This document shows positions 1 through 9,169 of a DNA stretch of 64,000 bases, in pieces. The position numbers were made by a program, and so were the translations under genes. How positions within the stretch are numbered: position 1 is the stretch's first letter; the number at the start of each line of letters is the position of its first letter. This stretch comes from Alphaproteobacteria bacterium (GTDB lineage Bacteria > Pseudomonadota > Alphaproteobacteria > SHVZ01): assembly GCA_009694025.1 (NCBI GenBank), contig SHVZ01000001.1, positions 32,194 through 96,193 on the forward strand. Reading direction: 5' to 3'. Below the pieces are notes generated by a model. That model was not told the origin of the DNA. It searched no databases and was given only the letters and a program-made list of their open reading frames with translations.

Positions 1-244
1 AGCAAAAGGGATCGCCGGTCGCGAGCACCACTACCCGCCGGCCGCGGCGGGCAACGACGGCCGCCATGGTGTCGGAGAGCGGCGTCGCCCAGGTCAGCCG
101 CTCGGCGGCGCCCAGCGGCACCATCGCCAGGTGGCGCTCACCGCCGACCAGCACCTCGGCCCGCTCGACCAGCGTGCGGGCGGATCGCCCGAGACCGTCC
201 AGGCCATCCTCGCCGACACCGACGATCGAGAGCCAAGGCGTCAC
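1..244 (-). CDS. cobL: Precorrin-6Y C5,15-methyltransferase (CobL), N-terminal part only
   Basis: Only the first 81 codons lie in the window; the gene runs off the left edge. The translation starts TPWLSIVGVGEDGL and continues with a GGERHLAM segment and a GDP turn (ATGDPF), which is the CbiE-type SAM-methyltransferase N-terminus of CobL. The full enzyme methylates precorrin-6Y at C5 and C15 and decarboxylates it in late corrin assembly. The GTG start (242-244) overlaps the cobH TGA in a GTGA arrangement, so it is probably translated by coupling from cobH. Whether the CbiT half is fused cannot be seen here. Confidence 0.88.
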   Translation of the reverse strand, partial: MTPWLSIVGVGEDGLDGLGRSARTLVERAEVLVGGERHLAMVPLGAAERLTWATPLSDTMAAVVARRGRRVVVLATGDPFC

Positions 245-909
245 GGCGCGTCGCTCGCCAGCGCATTGACGGCGGCGGCGGCCAGCGCGCTGCCGCCACG
301 CCGGCCGAGCAGCGTGATGAAGGGCAGGCCGCTCGCCGCCAGCGCCGCCTTCGATTCCGCTGCGCCGACGAAGCCGACGGCGAAGCCGAGCACGAGGGCG
401 GGCCGCGGCGCACCGGCCTCGATCAGCTCCAGCAGCCGGAACAGCGCGGTCGGCGCGTTCCCGATCGCCACCACCGCACCGGCGAGCCTTTCGCCCCAGA
501 GCTCGACGGCCGCGGCCGAGCGCGTGATCCCGCCCTTCTTCCCGAGATCGGCGGCACGCGGATCGTTTAGCGTCACCACCACGTCGTTGCCGGCCGGAAG
601 GCGGGACCGGGTGATACCGGCAGCCGTCATTTCGGAATCGCAGAGGATCGGCGCCCCCGAGGACAGCGCGCCACGGCCGGCCGTCGCCGCGCCGGGCGAG
701 GCCCGGAGATCGGCGACGACCTCCGGCATGCCGGTTGCGTGCACCAGCCGCAGCGCCACCGCCGCCAGGTCCCGGGCCAGGCCGGAAACGTCGGTTTCCG
801 CCTGGATCAGCTCCCAGGACCGAGTGACGATCGCCCGCGGGTCCTTGAGATAGGTCTCAGTGGCGATGGGAGCCGTCCCCGTCGTGATGGTGGTGATGAT
901 GGTCGGCAT
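241..909 (-). CDS. cobH: Precorrin-8X methylmutase CobH
   Basis: Cytosolic enzyme that moves the C11 methyl of precorrin-8X to C12, giving hydrogenobyrinate. The protein is about 222 residues, close to the family norm of about 210. The catalytic-histidine segment RLVHATGMPEV is present near residue 57, as are the family blocks PILCDSEM, VGFVGAAESK and PFITLLGRRGG. The start is uncertain: no ATG, GTG or TTG lies nearer the conserved YLKDPRAIV block than the ATG at 907-909, and an upstream in-frame ATG at 928-930 would add seven residues. Either choice places the first 50-74 bases inside the His-rich tail of cbiX in another frame. The stop is coupled to cobL. Confidence 0.9.
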   Translation of the reverse strand: MPTIITTITTGTAPIATETYLKDPRAIVTRSWELIQAETDVSGLARDLAAVALRLVHATGMPEVVADLRASPGAATAGRGALSSGAPILCDSEMTAAGITRSRLPAGNDVVVTLNDPRAADLGKKGGITRSAAAVELWGERLAGAVVAIGNAPTALFRLLELIEAGAPRPALVLGFAVGFVGAAESKAALAASGLPFITLLGRRGGSALAAAAVNALASDAP

Positions 910-1783
910 CGGTGCCGATGCCGCGGACATGGTGGTGGTGCCCAGCCTGGGGCGCGCCGACCTCGGCCTCGTAGCCGATCACCTGCTCGCGGTACTTGCA
1001 GAGCTGGCAATTCATCTTGTTCTCGCCGACCAGGATCTCCTGGATGCGATCGATGAAGGCGTCGAGCACCAACGGATGGCTATTGAGGTAGTCGGCCTTG
1101 AGGAATTCGATCGCCGGATGACGCGCCGCCACCTCGTCGGTCTGCCCGTAGATCCGCTTCACCAGGATGCCGGTAAAGAGGAAATACGGGAAGACGACGA
1201 TGCGCCGGAAGCCCAGCTTGACCGCCTTCTCCAGCGCCACGTCGACCCGGGGATGGGCGACGCCGGAATAGGCGGTCTCGGCCCAGCCGAAGCCCATGCC
1301 CTCCCACAGCATCCGCGCCACCTTCGAGACGTTGGAGTTGGCGTCGGAATCGTTGGTGCCGCGGCCGACCACCAGGAGCAGCGTATCGGCCCTCGGGAGG
1401 TCGGCCTGGGAGCGGAGCTCGGCAGCGGTAATGCGCTCGGCGGCGACCTTGAGCAGCTTCGGCTCGATCGCAAGCTCGCGCCCGAAGTTGACGGTGACAC
1501 CGGGATGCGCGGCGGCGAAGGTGTTGAGCTCCCAGGGCAGGTCGTTCTTCACATGCGCGGCAGCGAACAGCATGCCGGGCACCGCGAGGATCCGCTTGGC
1601 GCCGCGCTCCACCAGCTTCGCCAGGCTCTCTTGGATCACCGGCTTGGCGAACTCGAGGTAGCCCGATTCGAGGTCGTAGTGAGCGAGCCGTGCCTTCAGG
1701 CCGGTCGCCAGCGCCTGGAACTCGCGGATCGCATCGGGATCGCGGCTGCCGTGGCCGCAAACCATGACGGCGGTATCGTTCAT
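857..1783 (-). CDS. cbiX: Sirohydrochlorin cobaltochelatase CbiX, long form with MxCxxC motif and His-rich tail
   Basis: About 308 residues with two CbiX-type chelatase halves. The first carries the metal-handling histidine in VCGHGSRD (His11); the second has LLLVVGRGTNDSD and FPYFLFTG. Near residue 257 comes MNCQLC, matching the MxCxxC iron-sulfur motif of long CbiX proteins, followed by a tail of His clusters (HHHH, then HHHHHH). In other organisms CbiX inserts cobalt into sirohydrochlorin, the early step of the anaerobic B12 route. Here it lies next to cobH and in the same window as cobN, so its role may be cobalt supply, storage or sirohaem-type chelation. The ATG at 1781-1783 is preceded by a GAGG ribosome binding site and lies 61 bp from the divergent cobD. 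Confidence 0.88.
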   Translation of the reverse strand: MNDTAVMVCGHGSRDPDAIREFQALATGLKARLAHYDLESGYLEFAKPVIQESLAKLVERGAKRILAVPGMLFAAAHVKNDLPWELNTFAAAHPGVTVNFGRELAIEPKLLKVAAERITAAELRSQADLPRADTLLLVVGRGTNDSDANSNVSKVARMLWEGMGFGWAETAYSGVAHPRVDVALEKAVKLGFRRIVVFPYFLFTGILVKRIYGQTDEVAARHPAIEFLKADYLNSHPLVLDAFIDRIQEILVGENKMNCQLCKYREQVIGYEAEVGAPQAGHHHHVRGIGTDADHHHHHHDGDGSHRH

Positions 1784-1844
1784 TTCCTCACAAGCTCCTG
1801 TCGCGTGAATTGACGGGCGGACGGCGCCTCTCCATGGTCGCATC

Positions 1845-2846
1845 ATGCTGACCTTCTCCGGCCACGGCGCCGAAACCATCGGACTCCTGCTGCTCGCGCT
1901 CGTGCTCGATGCGGTGTTCGGCGAGATGCCCTGGCTCTTCCGCTTCGTATCCCACCCGGTCGTGCTGATCGGGCGCACGATCGCCTTCTTCGACGGCCGG
2001 CTCAACCGTATCGAGCGGTCGAATCGCTCGCGACTCATTCGCGGCGGGATCCTGGTGGCGCTGCTGGTGACGGCGGCGGCGGCGGTCGGAACGACCGTTC
2101 ACTGGGTCGCCGTCACCGTTCCCTTCATGTGGTTCGCCGAGCTCCTGGTGATCACCACGTTGATCGCGCAGCGGAGCCTCTACGACCATGTCGCCGCGGT
2201 GAAGACGGCGCTCGAAGGTTCCGGCCTCGCCGCCGGACGGCAGGCGGTCTCGCAAATCGTCGGCCGCGATCCCAACGCCCTGGATGACCATGGCGTCTGT
2301 CGGGCGGCGATCGAGTCGCTGGCGGAGAACTTTTCCGACGGCGTCGCCGCCCCGGTGTTCTGGACCCTGGTCTTCGGCCTGCCCGGGCTGCTCGCCTACA
2401 AGACCATCAACACGCTGGACAGCATGATCGGCCACAAGACGCCGCGCTATCTCTACTTCGGCCGTGTCGCGGCGCGTCTCGACGACGCCGCCAACTGGAT
2501 CCCCGCCAGGATCTCCGGCCTGATCCTGGCGGCGGCTGCGATCTTCGCCCCCGGCGCCCAGCCGTGGGCGGCGCTCCGCACCATGTGGACCGATGCGAAG
2601 AAGCACAAGTCGCCGAACGCCGGCTGGCCCGAGGCGGCGACGGCCGGCGCGCTCGATCTCGCGCTCGCCGGGCCCCGCCGCTACCCGGAGATGGTGGTCA
2701 ACGACCCTTGGATCGGCAGCGGTCGCGCGCGGGCGACGACCGCCGACATCGGCGCTGCGCTCCGCCTCTATGTGGTCGCCTGCCTGATCGACGCCGGGCT
2801 GGTGGCGGCGGCGCTGGTGGCGGCCCTGACGTTCCGGCTCACCTAG
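1845..2846 (+). CDS. cobD: Adenosylcobinamide-phosphate synthase CobD/CbiB
   Basis: Integral inner-membrane protein of 333 residues, standard family length, that attaches the aminopropanol (or its phosphate) arm to adenosylcobyric acid. Conserved stretches include HPVVLIGR near the N-terminus, [17 protein letters not shown], the [14 protein letters not shown] block and the terminal NDPWIG segment. Several hydrophobic helices are visible at about residues 8-25, 65-100, 155-170, 220-235 and 305-325. It is transcribed opposite to the rest of the cob run, divergent from cbiX. Its stop overlaps the cobQ stop by 8 bp (convergent). Confidence 0.95.
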   Translation: MLTFSGHGAETIGLLLLALVLDAVFGEMPWLFRFVSHPVVLIGRTIAFFDGRLNRIERSNRSRLIRGGILVALLVTAAAAVGTTVHWVAVTVPFMWFAELLVITTLIAQRSLYDHVAAVKTALEGSGLAAGRQAVSQIVGRDPNALDDHGVCRAAIESLAENFSDGVAAPVFWTLVFGLPGLLAYKTINTLDSMIGHKTPRYLYFGRVAARLDDAANWIPARISGLILAAAAIFAPGAQPWAALRTMWTDAKKHKSPNAGWPEAATAGALDLALAGPRRYPEMVVNDPWIGSGRARATTADIGAALRLYVVACLIDAGLVAAALVAALTFRLT

Positions 2847-4323
2847 CACGGGCGATCTCCAGCAGACGGTCGGTGTCGACCGCGCGGGCCACATGCTCGG
2901 ACCAGCGGTCGAGCACGTCCTCGATCACCTGGTCGTAGGCGACTGTCGAGGCATGCCCCGGACGCAGAGCGCCGAGGAAGCGCCGGCGGAAGGCATCGGA
3001 GGCGAAGAGGCCGTGCACATAGCAGCCCTCGACCCGGCCGTCGGCGCTGCGGGCGCCGTCCTCGCCCGGTCCCAGCAGCAGGAGGACGGCGCGGGCCCGG
3101 TCGGGCCCCTCGGTGCGGCCGATATGCATCTCGTAGCCGTGGACCGGCGCACCGGTCGAAAGATGGGTCCCCACGACCTTGCGGAGCGTCTTCGCCGGCG
3201 TCAGCTCGGTCGCGACGTCGAGCAGGCCGAGGCCGGGCACCGAGCCGGCTCGGCCCTCGATGCCGTCAGGGTCGGCGACCTGACGACCGAGCATCTGGTA
3301 GCCGGCGCAGAGGCCGAGGATGCGTCCGCCGCGGCGCCGATGCGCGAGGATGTCGATGTCCCAGCCCTGGGCGCGGAGGAAGGCGAGGTCGGAGAGCGTC
3401 GCCTTGCTGCCCGGCAGCAGGATCAGGTCGGCGACCGGCAGCGCCTTCCCGGGCGGCACCAATTCGACAGCGACATCCGGCTCCGCCCGCAATGGATCGA
3501 GGTCGTCGAAATTGGCGATCCGCGGCAGGCGTGGCACGACGATGCGGATCGGGCCATGGCCGTTGACGGCGACGCGGTCGAGGCCGAGCGCGTCTTCGGC
3601 CGGCAGCAGAGCCGCATCGGCGAAGTACGGGACGACGCCGAGGCAGTCGAGCCCGGTCTCGGCCTTGAGCGGCGCGAAGGCCGAGGCGAAGAGCGAGACA
3701 TCGCCGCGGAACTTGTTGACGAGATAGCCCTTGAGGCGGGCCCGCTCGCTCTCGCCTAAAAGCCGACAGGTGCCGACCAGGCCGGCGATGACCCCACCCC
3801 GGTCGATGTCGCCGACCAGCACCACCGGGAGGTCGGCGGCCTCGGCGAAGCCCATGTTGGCGATGTCGCCATCCCTCAAGTTGATCTCGGCCGGGCTGCC
3901 GGCGCCTTCGACCAGCACGAGGTCGGCCTCGGCGGCGAGCCGGTCGAAGCTTTCGAGCACGCGCGGCAGGAGCTGGGGCTTCATCGCGTGATAGGCCCGT
4001 GCGTCCGCCCGGCCGGCGACCTTGCCCTGGACGACGACCTGGGCGCCGGTCTCGCCTTCCGGCTTCAGCAGGATCGGGTTCATGTCGACCGAGGGCGCCA
4101 CCCCGGCGGCCCGTGCCTGGAGGGCCTGGGCGCGGCCGATCTCGCCGCCGTCGTCGGTGACCGCGGCGTTGTTCGACATGTTCTGGGGCTTGAACGGCCT
4201 GACGCCGAGGCCTCGGCGCGCGTAGTGGCGCGCCAGAGCCGTCAGAAGGAGGGACTTTCCGACATCCGATCCCGTACCCTGCAGCATCAGGGCCGGCGTG
4301 CGATTGCGTTCAGCCCGCCCCAA
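2839..4323 (-). CDS. cobQ: Cobyric acid synthase CobQ (glutamine-hydrolysing amidotransferase)
   Basis: 494 residues, matching the family. Amidates the b, d, e and g side chains of adenosylcobyrinic acid a,c-diamide using ATP and glutamine. The N-terminal ATPase domain begins [13 protein letters not shown] (P-loop-like, about residues 13-24). The C-terminal class-I-like glutaminase domain carries the nucleophile cysteine in [11 protein letters not shown] and the histidine in GCYVHGLF. It is the last gene of the riboswitch-led minus-strand operon. Its 5' end overlaps the SYLF gene by 14 bp and its 3' end overlaps cobD by 8 bp. Confidence 0.95.
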   Translation of the reverse strand: MGRAERNRTPALMLQGTGSDVGKSLLLTALARHYARRGLGVRPFKPQNMSNNAAVTDDGGEIGRAQALQARAAGVAPSVDMNPILLKPEGETGAQVVVQGKVAGRADARAYHAMKPQLLPRVLESFDRLAAEADLVLVEGAGSPAEINLRDGDIANMGFAEAADLPVVLVGDIDRGGVIAGLVGTCRLLGESERARLKGYLVNKFRGDVSLFASAFAPLKAETGLDCLGVVPYFADAALLPAEDALGLDRVAVNGHGPIRIVVPRLPRIANFDDLDPLRAEPDVAVELVPPGKALPVADLILLPGSKATLSDLAFLRAQGWDIDILAHRRRGGRILGLCAGYQMLGRQVADPDGIEGRAGSVPGLGLLDVATELTPAKTLRKVVGTHLSTGAPVHGYEMHIGRTEGPDRARAVLLLLGPGEDGARSADGRVEGCYVHGLFASDAFRRRFLGALRPGHASTVAYDQVIEDVLDRWSEHVARAVDTDRLLEIARAR

Positions 4324-4966
4324 GCGCCCTCCTCAACCCGTCCGCGCCCGGATTGTTGACCGTGCGATCGATCAGGATCTGCTTCGGTGTCACGGGCTTG
4401 CCGTAGTAGGACTCGTTGAAGTCGCTCTTTGGCCGGATCACCGAGCCTTCGAGCGCGGCGCCGCCGAACAGCCCCTGGGACTTGGAGAAGGCGACGATGT
4501 CGGTCGCGGGCGAGCCGGTGGTCGAGGCTTCGACCCCGGCGCCGACCGGGCCGACAGAGATGCTGGCGTCGGCGCCGAGCTTGGCCTGGGCGGAGAGGAG
4601 CGAGGCCATGCCCTTATCGGTGACGACGAGAAACAGCACCTCCTTGGCCTCGACGCCGATCTGGAACCCAAAGGAGGCGCCGGCGACGGAGACGAAGGCC
4701 GGCTGCGACCAGCGCCCTTGGGCGTCCTTCGACAGCAGCACCCCGGGGCCCCCCTCGCCGCCGATGACGAAGCCGGCCTTGATGAGCTGGGGAACGACGA
4801 GGACGCCCTTGGCATTCCTCAGACGCGCCTTGGCGGCGGCGAAGTTTGGGTCTTTGAGGATGCTTTCGACCGAGAGCCGGGCGCGGTCGACGAGGGCCTG
4901 GGGCTCCTCGGCCGATACCGCCGGAGCGAGCAAGAGGGCAAGAAGCAACGTCGTCAGGATTTTCAT
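4310..4966 (-). CDS. Secreted SYLF-domain (Ysc84-type) lipid-binding protein inside the cobalamin operon
   Basis: The ATG at 4964-4966 opens a clear signal peptide ([19 protein letters not shown], then EEP). The mature part, about 200 residues, matches the SYLF/Ysc84 family: a helical start ([17 protein letters not shown]), [27 protein letters not shown], then [19 protein letters not shown] and the C-terminal [12 protein letters not shown]. Family members bind phospholipids or actin in eukaryotes; bacterial members are envelope proteins of unknown role. It is positioned 14 bp after cobO and overlaps the start of cobQ by 14 bp, so it is almost certainly co-transcribed with B12 synthesis genes. 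No corrinoid function is known for this family. The domain call is firm, the function is not. Confidence 0.85.
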   Translation of the reverse strand: MKILTTLLLALLLAPAVSAEEPQALVDRARLSVESILKDPNFAAAKARLRNAKGVLVVPQLIKAGFVIGGEGGPGVLLSKDAQGRWSQPAFVSVAGASFGFQIGVEAKEVLFLVVTDKGMASLLSAQAKLGADASISVGPVGAGVEASTTGSPATDIVAFSKSQGLFGGAALEGSVIRPKSDFNESYYGKPVTPKQILIDRTVNNPGADGLRRALGAG

Positions 4967-4980
4967 GTCAGGGGCTCCGA

Positions 4981-5586
4981 TCAAAACTCGATTCCTATCT
5001 GCGCCTTAACGCCCGCGTCGAAGTGGTGTTTCAACGGCACCATCTCCGTGACCATGTCGGCCGCCTCGATCAGTTCTTTCTTAGCGTTCCGACCGGTGAC
5101 CAGCACATGCAGCCCGGGCCGGCGGGCCTGAAGGCCGGCGACCACGTCCGCGACCGGCAGGTAATCGTAGCGCAGCACGATGTTGAGCTCGTCGAGCAGG
5201 ACGAGGCCGAGCGCCGGATCGGCGAGCATCTCCGTGGCCGCTGCCCAGGCCTTTTCCGCGGCGGCGACGTCGCGGGCGCGATCCTGGGTCTCCCAGGTGA
5301 AGCCCTCGCCCATGGTGGCGAAGCGGACCTGGTCGCCGAAGCGCTCGAGGGCGCCCCGCTCGCCGGTCTTCCACTTGCCCTTGGTGAACTGGACGACGCC
5401 GACCTTGAGGCCGTTGCCGAGCGCCCTCAAGACCAAGCCGAAGGCGGCAGTCGATTTCCCCTTCCCCTTGCCGGTATGGACCATCAGAAGACCCTTCTCG
5501 ATCGTCTTGGTCGCGATCTTCTTGTCGCGAAAGGCCTTCCGCTTGGCCGCCTTGGCGGCGTGGCGGGCGAGGTCGTCGTCGCTCAT
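4981..5586 (-). CDS. cobO: Corrinoid adenosyltransferase CobO/BtuR
   Basis: 201 residues. Transfers the adenosyl group of ATP to reduced cob(I)yrinate a,c-diamide or cobinamide. The P-loop is VHTGKGKGKSTAAFG (about residues 36-50), with downstream VVQFTKGKWKTGE, LVLLDELNIVLRYDYL and LVTGRNAKKEL, all diagnostic of the CobA/CobO/BtuR family. The N-terminal 30 residues are lysine-rich, as in alphaproteobacterial CobO. The start overlaps the cobN stop by 4 bp (ATGA), implying coupled translation. Confidence 0.96.
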   Translation of the reverse strand: MSDDDLARHAAKAAKRKAFRDKKIATKTIEKGLLMVHTGKGKGKSTAAFGLVLRALGNGLKVGVVQFTKGKWKTGERGALERFGDQVRFATMGEGFTWETQDRARDVAAAEKAWAAATEMLADPALGLVLLDELNIVLRYDYLPVADVVAGLQARRPGLHVLVTGRNAKKELIEAADMVTEMVPLKHHFDAGVKAQIGIEF

Positions 5587-8500
5587 GCCGCAGCTTCCCG
5601 CGTTCCGTGCAGCGACGCCAGCAGAGCCGGCCGCCGGTTGCCGCCCGGCTGCCAGAGCTCGCGCGTCCGCGCCTCCTCGAAGCGCCCGATGATGTCGCGG
5701 AGCGCCGCCGGATTGGCCTCGGAGAGGAAGCCGCGTACACGCTCATCGGCGAGATAGGCGTCGAAGAGCAAGTCGAACTGGTCGTCACGGACCGCACTGG
5801 TGGTCGCGGCGAAGGCGAACAGGTAGTCGACCGTCGCCGCGATCTCGAAGGCGCCCTTGTAGCCGTGGCGCATCACGCCGGCGATCCACTTGGGATTGGC
5901 CGCCCGGCCGCGCACCACCAGGGCGATCTCTTCCGCCAGCGTCGAGATGCGCGGGCGCTCGGGGAGCGAGTGGTCGTTGTGGTAGACGACCGGTGCCGCG
6001 CCCGACAGATGGGCGACGGTGACCGCGAGGCCGCCCTCGAACTGGTAGTAGTCGTCGGAATCGAGCAGATCGTGCTCGCGGTTGTCCTGGTTGTGGACGA
6101 CCGCCTCGACCTGCTCCAGGCGCTCGGCCAGCATCGGTTCCGACGCCCCCTCCTTTCCGGCCGCATAGGCGAAACTGCTCCAGGCCAGGAAGGCGCGGGC
6201 GAGGTCGGCCGGCGTCCGCCAGCCGCGCTCGTCGATCAGCGCCTGCAGTCCGGCGCCATAGGCGCCGGGCTTGGAGCCGAAGACCCGAAAGCCGGCGCGG
6301 AGCTCGGCGGTCGCCGCATCGAGGCCCCGGCCGACCAGCGTCGCGCGATCGCGGCGGAAGGCGGCGGCGAGCGGATTGTCGGCTTCCGGCTCGTCGAGAC
6401 GGGCGACGGCGCGGGCCGCCGAGTCGACCAGGTCGATGAGGCCGGGGAAGGCATCGCGGAAGAAGCCGGAGACCCGGAGAGTGACGTCGACGCGGGGCCG
6501 GCCGAGGACCGAAGCGGGCATGATCTCGAAGCCGGTGACGCGGCGGGAGCCCGTGTCCCAGGTCGGGCGCACGCCCATGAGGGCCAGCGCCTGGGCGACA
6601 TCGTCGCCGCCGGTCCGCATGCAGGAGGTGCCCCAGGCCGAGAGCGCGATGCGGCGGGGATAGTCGCCATGCTCCTGGGCGTGGCGCTCGACCAGAAGCG
6701 AGGCCGAGTGCCAGCCGAGGGTCCAAGCCGCCGGCGTCGGCACCGAACGCGTGTCGACCGAGTAGAAGTTGCGCCCTGTCGGCAGCACCTCCGGCTTGCC
6801 GCGAGTCGGCGCACCCGATGGACCGGGGTCAACGAAGCGGCCGTCGAGGCCGGCCAGCAGCGCCTGCCGCTCGGCCGGACCGGAGGCGATCACCGCCGGA
6901 CGCAGGCGCGTCTCGATCTCGCCCAGAACGGCCGAGGTGCGCGTCCATGCCGGATCGCAGGCGCGCTTTCCGGCGACGAGGTCGAGCGCCTCCGCTTCCA
7001 GGCGGTCGACGATGCGTCCGGCGCCGTCGTCGGTCAGCGGGTCGACGCCGAGCGCCTGATCGTCGGCAAGCGCGCGGATCAGCGAGGCGTCCTCGGCCCG
7101 CGCGCCGCGGGGCACACGCGCCAACGCCACCAGCAGCGCATCCAGGCGCTCACCGTCCGGGGAGCAGCCGAGCACATGCAGCCCGTCGCGGATCTGCAGG
7201 TCCTTGATCCGGCAGAGATGGCGGTCGAGCTTCTGCAGCGCCGCCTGCCGGTCATCGTCGGCGCCGATGCCGCAGTCGCGGTCGAGCCCGGCCTTGCGGC
7301 AGCGGTCGAGGATGTCGGAGGCCAGCGGGTCGAGGCGGCGTGGATCGAGGGTGGCGGCGTGATAGTACTCGTCTATCAGGTGCTCGAGATCGGCTTGCGG
7401 GCCATAGCTGCCGGCACGGGTGAGCGGCGGCGTCAGGTGATCGATGATCACAGCGGCCGCCCGCCGCTTCGCCTGGGTCCCCTCGCCCGGGTCGTTGACG
7501 ATGAACGGATAGAGGTTGGGCATCGGCCCGAGGGCCACTTCGGGCCAGCAGAGCGAGGAGAGCGCCGTCGCCTTCCCTGGCAGCCACTCCAGGTTCCCAT
7601 GCTTGCCGAGGTGGATGACGGCATGAGCGCCGAACACCTCGCGGAGCCAGAGGTGGAAGGCAAGGTAGCCGTGCGGCGGCACCAGGTCGGGGTCGTGGTA
7701 GGTGGACTCCGGGTCGATGTTGTAGCCGCGGGCCGGCTGCACGGCGACGACGACGTGGCCAAACCGGTGGATCGCCAACGCGAAGGCGTCACCGCGGACG
7801 AAGGGGTCGGCCGCCGGATCGCCCCAGCGCTCGGCAAGCGCTTCCCGCGTCTCCCTGGCCTGGGCGACGAGCCAGGCGCGGTAGCGGGCGAGCGGCAGCG
7901 TCACCGTCGCGGCGCGCGTGGACGGCGCGTTGGTCGGGCCGGCGAGAAGTCGCGCCATCAGTGCCGCCCCATCGGTAGGGCGGCCCTTGACGCGGTACCC
8001 CGCCGACTCCAGCGCCGACAGCACCTCCACAGTCGATGCCGGAGTGTCGAGACCGACGCCGTTGCCGATGCGGGCGTCGCTGTTCGGATAATTGGCGAGA
8101 ACGATGGCGATGCGGCGCGCCGGCGCCGGCGTCCGCCGAAGCCGGACCCAGGCCGAGGCCAGGTCGGCGACGAAGGCGATGCGATCAGCCACCGGCTGGT
8201 AGTCGAGGATGTCCGCCTCGGTCAGCGGATCGCGGCGGCGCAGCGTTTTGAACGAGACGGCGCGCGACAACAGGCGGCCGTCGACCTCCGGCATCGCCAC
8301 GTTCATGGCGAGGTCGGCCGTGCGCAGCCCGCGGGCGTCGGCCTGCCAGGCCGCCTCGGTCGAGCCGGAGAAGACGACCTGCAGCACCGGACGATCGAGC
8401 CCGTCGATCACGCCGGCGGAGAAGGCGGTGGCGTTGAGGACGATGTCGGGTTTCGCCGCGACGACGAGCGCCCTCGCCTCCTCGTCCTTGAGCGAGGCGG

Positions 8501-9167
8501 CGAAGATCGCCTGCGTTTCCAGCCCCACCCGATCCAGCGCCGCGATCAACGCATCGACCGGTGCCAGGGTCCCGGACTGGACGAGGGCGCGATAGAAGAC
8601 GAGGGCGGCGACCGGACGATCGCCCGAGGCCGCCCGGTAGATGCCGGCCCGCGGCAACGCTTCCGCCGGCAGCGGCCTCTCGCCCCTGCCGATCAGATGC
8701 GCCGCGGCGGCGAGGAAACGCTCGGCATTGGCGAGGCCGCCTTCGATCAGGTAGCGCCAGAGCCGCGTCGACGCCTCCGGCGGCACCGTCGACAGCGAGG
8801 CCAGATCCGGGTCGGGCCGGTCGTCGCCGGGCAGCAGCGCCAGCGGGATCCCCTTGGCACGGCAGACCTCGACGATACGGTCGACGCCATAGGGCCAGTA
8901 AGCACGGCCGCCGAGCAGCCGCACGACCACCAGCCGCGCTTTAGCGACGACCTGCTCGACATGGATATCGACCGACAGATTGTGCTGGAGCCGCGTCGGG
9001 TTGGCGAGGCGCAACGAAGGCCCGTCGCCCTGGCGCTGCCGGGCGGCGGCCAGCGCCGCGATTTCCGTGTCGGCCGCCGTGAGCACGACCACGTCGCCGG
9101 GGCTCTGGCCGAGGTCGACGGCCTCGGCCCCGTCGATGCGTCCGGGTTCGGCGACGAGCAGGTGCAT
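5583..9167 (-). CDS. cobN: Aerobic cobaltochelatase subunit CobN
   Basis: 1194 residues, large H-subunit-like chelatase component that inserts Co2+ into hydrogenobyrinic acid a,c-diamide with the AAA+ partners CobS and CobT. The partner genes are not in this window. The family hallmark GKHGNLEWLPGK is visible at roughly residues 515-530, and later LSAWGTSCMRTGG and RHGYKGAFEI blocks match the CobN/BchH/ChlH core. The ATG at 9165-9167 lies 2 bp after the cobW TAA with a GAGG ribosome site inside the end of cobW. The long open frame on the opposite strand is a codon-bias shadow. Confidence 0.96.
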   Translation of the reverse strand: MHLLVAEPGRIDGAEAVDLGQSPGDVVVLTAADTEIAALAAARQRQGDGPSLRLANPTRLQHNLSVDIHVEQVVAKARLVVVRLLGGRAYWPYGVDRIVEVCRAKGIPLALLPGDDRPDPDLASLSTVPPEASTRLWRYLIEGGLANAERFLAAAAHLIGRGERPLPAEALPRAGIYRAASGDRPVAALVFYRALVQSGTLAPVDALIAALDRVGLETQAIFAASLKDEEARALVVAAKPDIVLNATAFSAGVIDGLDRPVLQVVFSGSTEAAWQADARGLRTADLAMNVAMPEVDGRLLSRAVSFKTLRRRDPLTEADILDYQPVADRIAFVADLASAWVRLRRTPAPARRIAIVLANYPNSDARIGNGVGLDTPASTVEVLSALESAGYRVKGRPTDGAALMARLLAGPTNAPSTRAATVTLPLARYRAWLVAQARETREALAERWGDPAADPFVRGDAFALAIHRFGHVVVAVQPARGYNIDPESTYHDPDLVPPHGYLAFHLWLREVFGAHAVIHLGKHGNLEWLPGKATALSSLCWPEVALGPMPNLYPFIVNDPGEGTQAKRRAAAVIIDHLTPPLTRAGSYGPQADLEHLIDEYYHAATLDPRRLDPLASDILDRCRKAGLDRDCGIGADDDRQAALQKLDRHLCRIKDLQIRDGLHVLGCSPDGERLDALLVALARVPRGARAEDASLIRALADDQALGVDPLTDDGAGRIVDRLEAEALDLVAGKRACDPAWTRTSAVLGEIETRLRPAVIASGPAERQALLAGLDGRFVDPGPSGAPTRGKPEVLPTGRNFYSVDTRSVPTPAAWTLGWHSASLLVERHAQEHGDYPRRIALSAWGTSCMRTGGDDVAQALALMGVRPTWDTGSRRVTGFEIMPASVLGRPRVDVTLRVSGFFRDAFPGLIDLVDSAARAVARLDEPEADNPLAAAFRRDRATLVGRGLDAATAELRAGFRVFGSKPGAYGAGLQALIDERGWRTPADLARAFLAWSSFAYAAGKEGASEPMLAERLEQVEAVVHNQDNREHDLLDSDDYYQFEGGLAVTVAHLSGAAPVVYHNDHSLPERPRISTLAEEIALVVRGRAANPKWIAGVMRHGYKGAFEIAATVDYLFAFAATTSAVRDDQFDLLFDAYLADERVRGFLSEANPAALRDIIGRFEEARTRELWQPGGNRRPALLASLHGTREAAA

Positions 9168-9169
9168 GC

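Noticed and set aside
1784..1844. A second cobalamin riboswitch between cbiX and cobD
   Set aside because: The gap is only 61 bp and lacks a B12 box or the GCAACTGTGA block on either strand.
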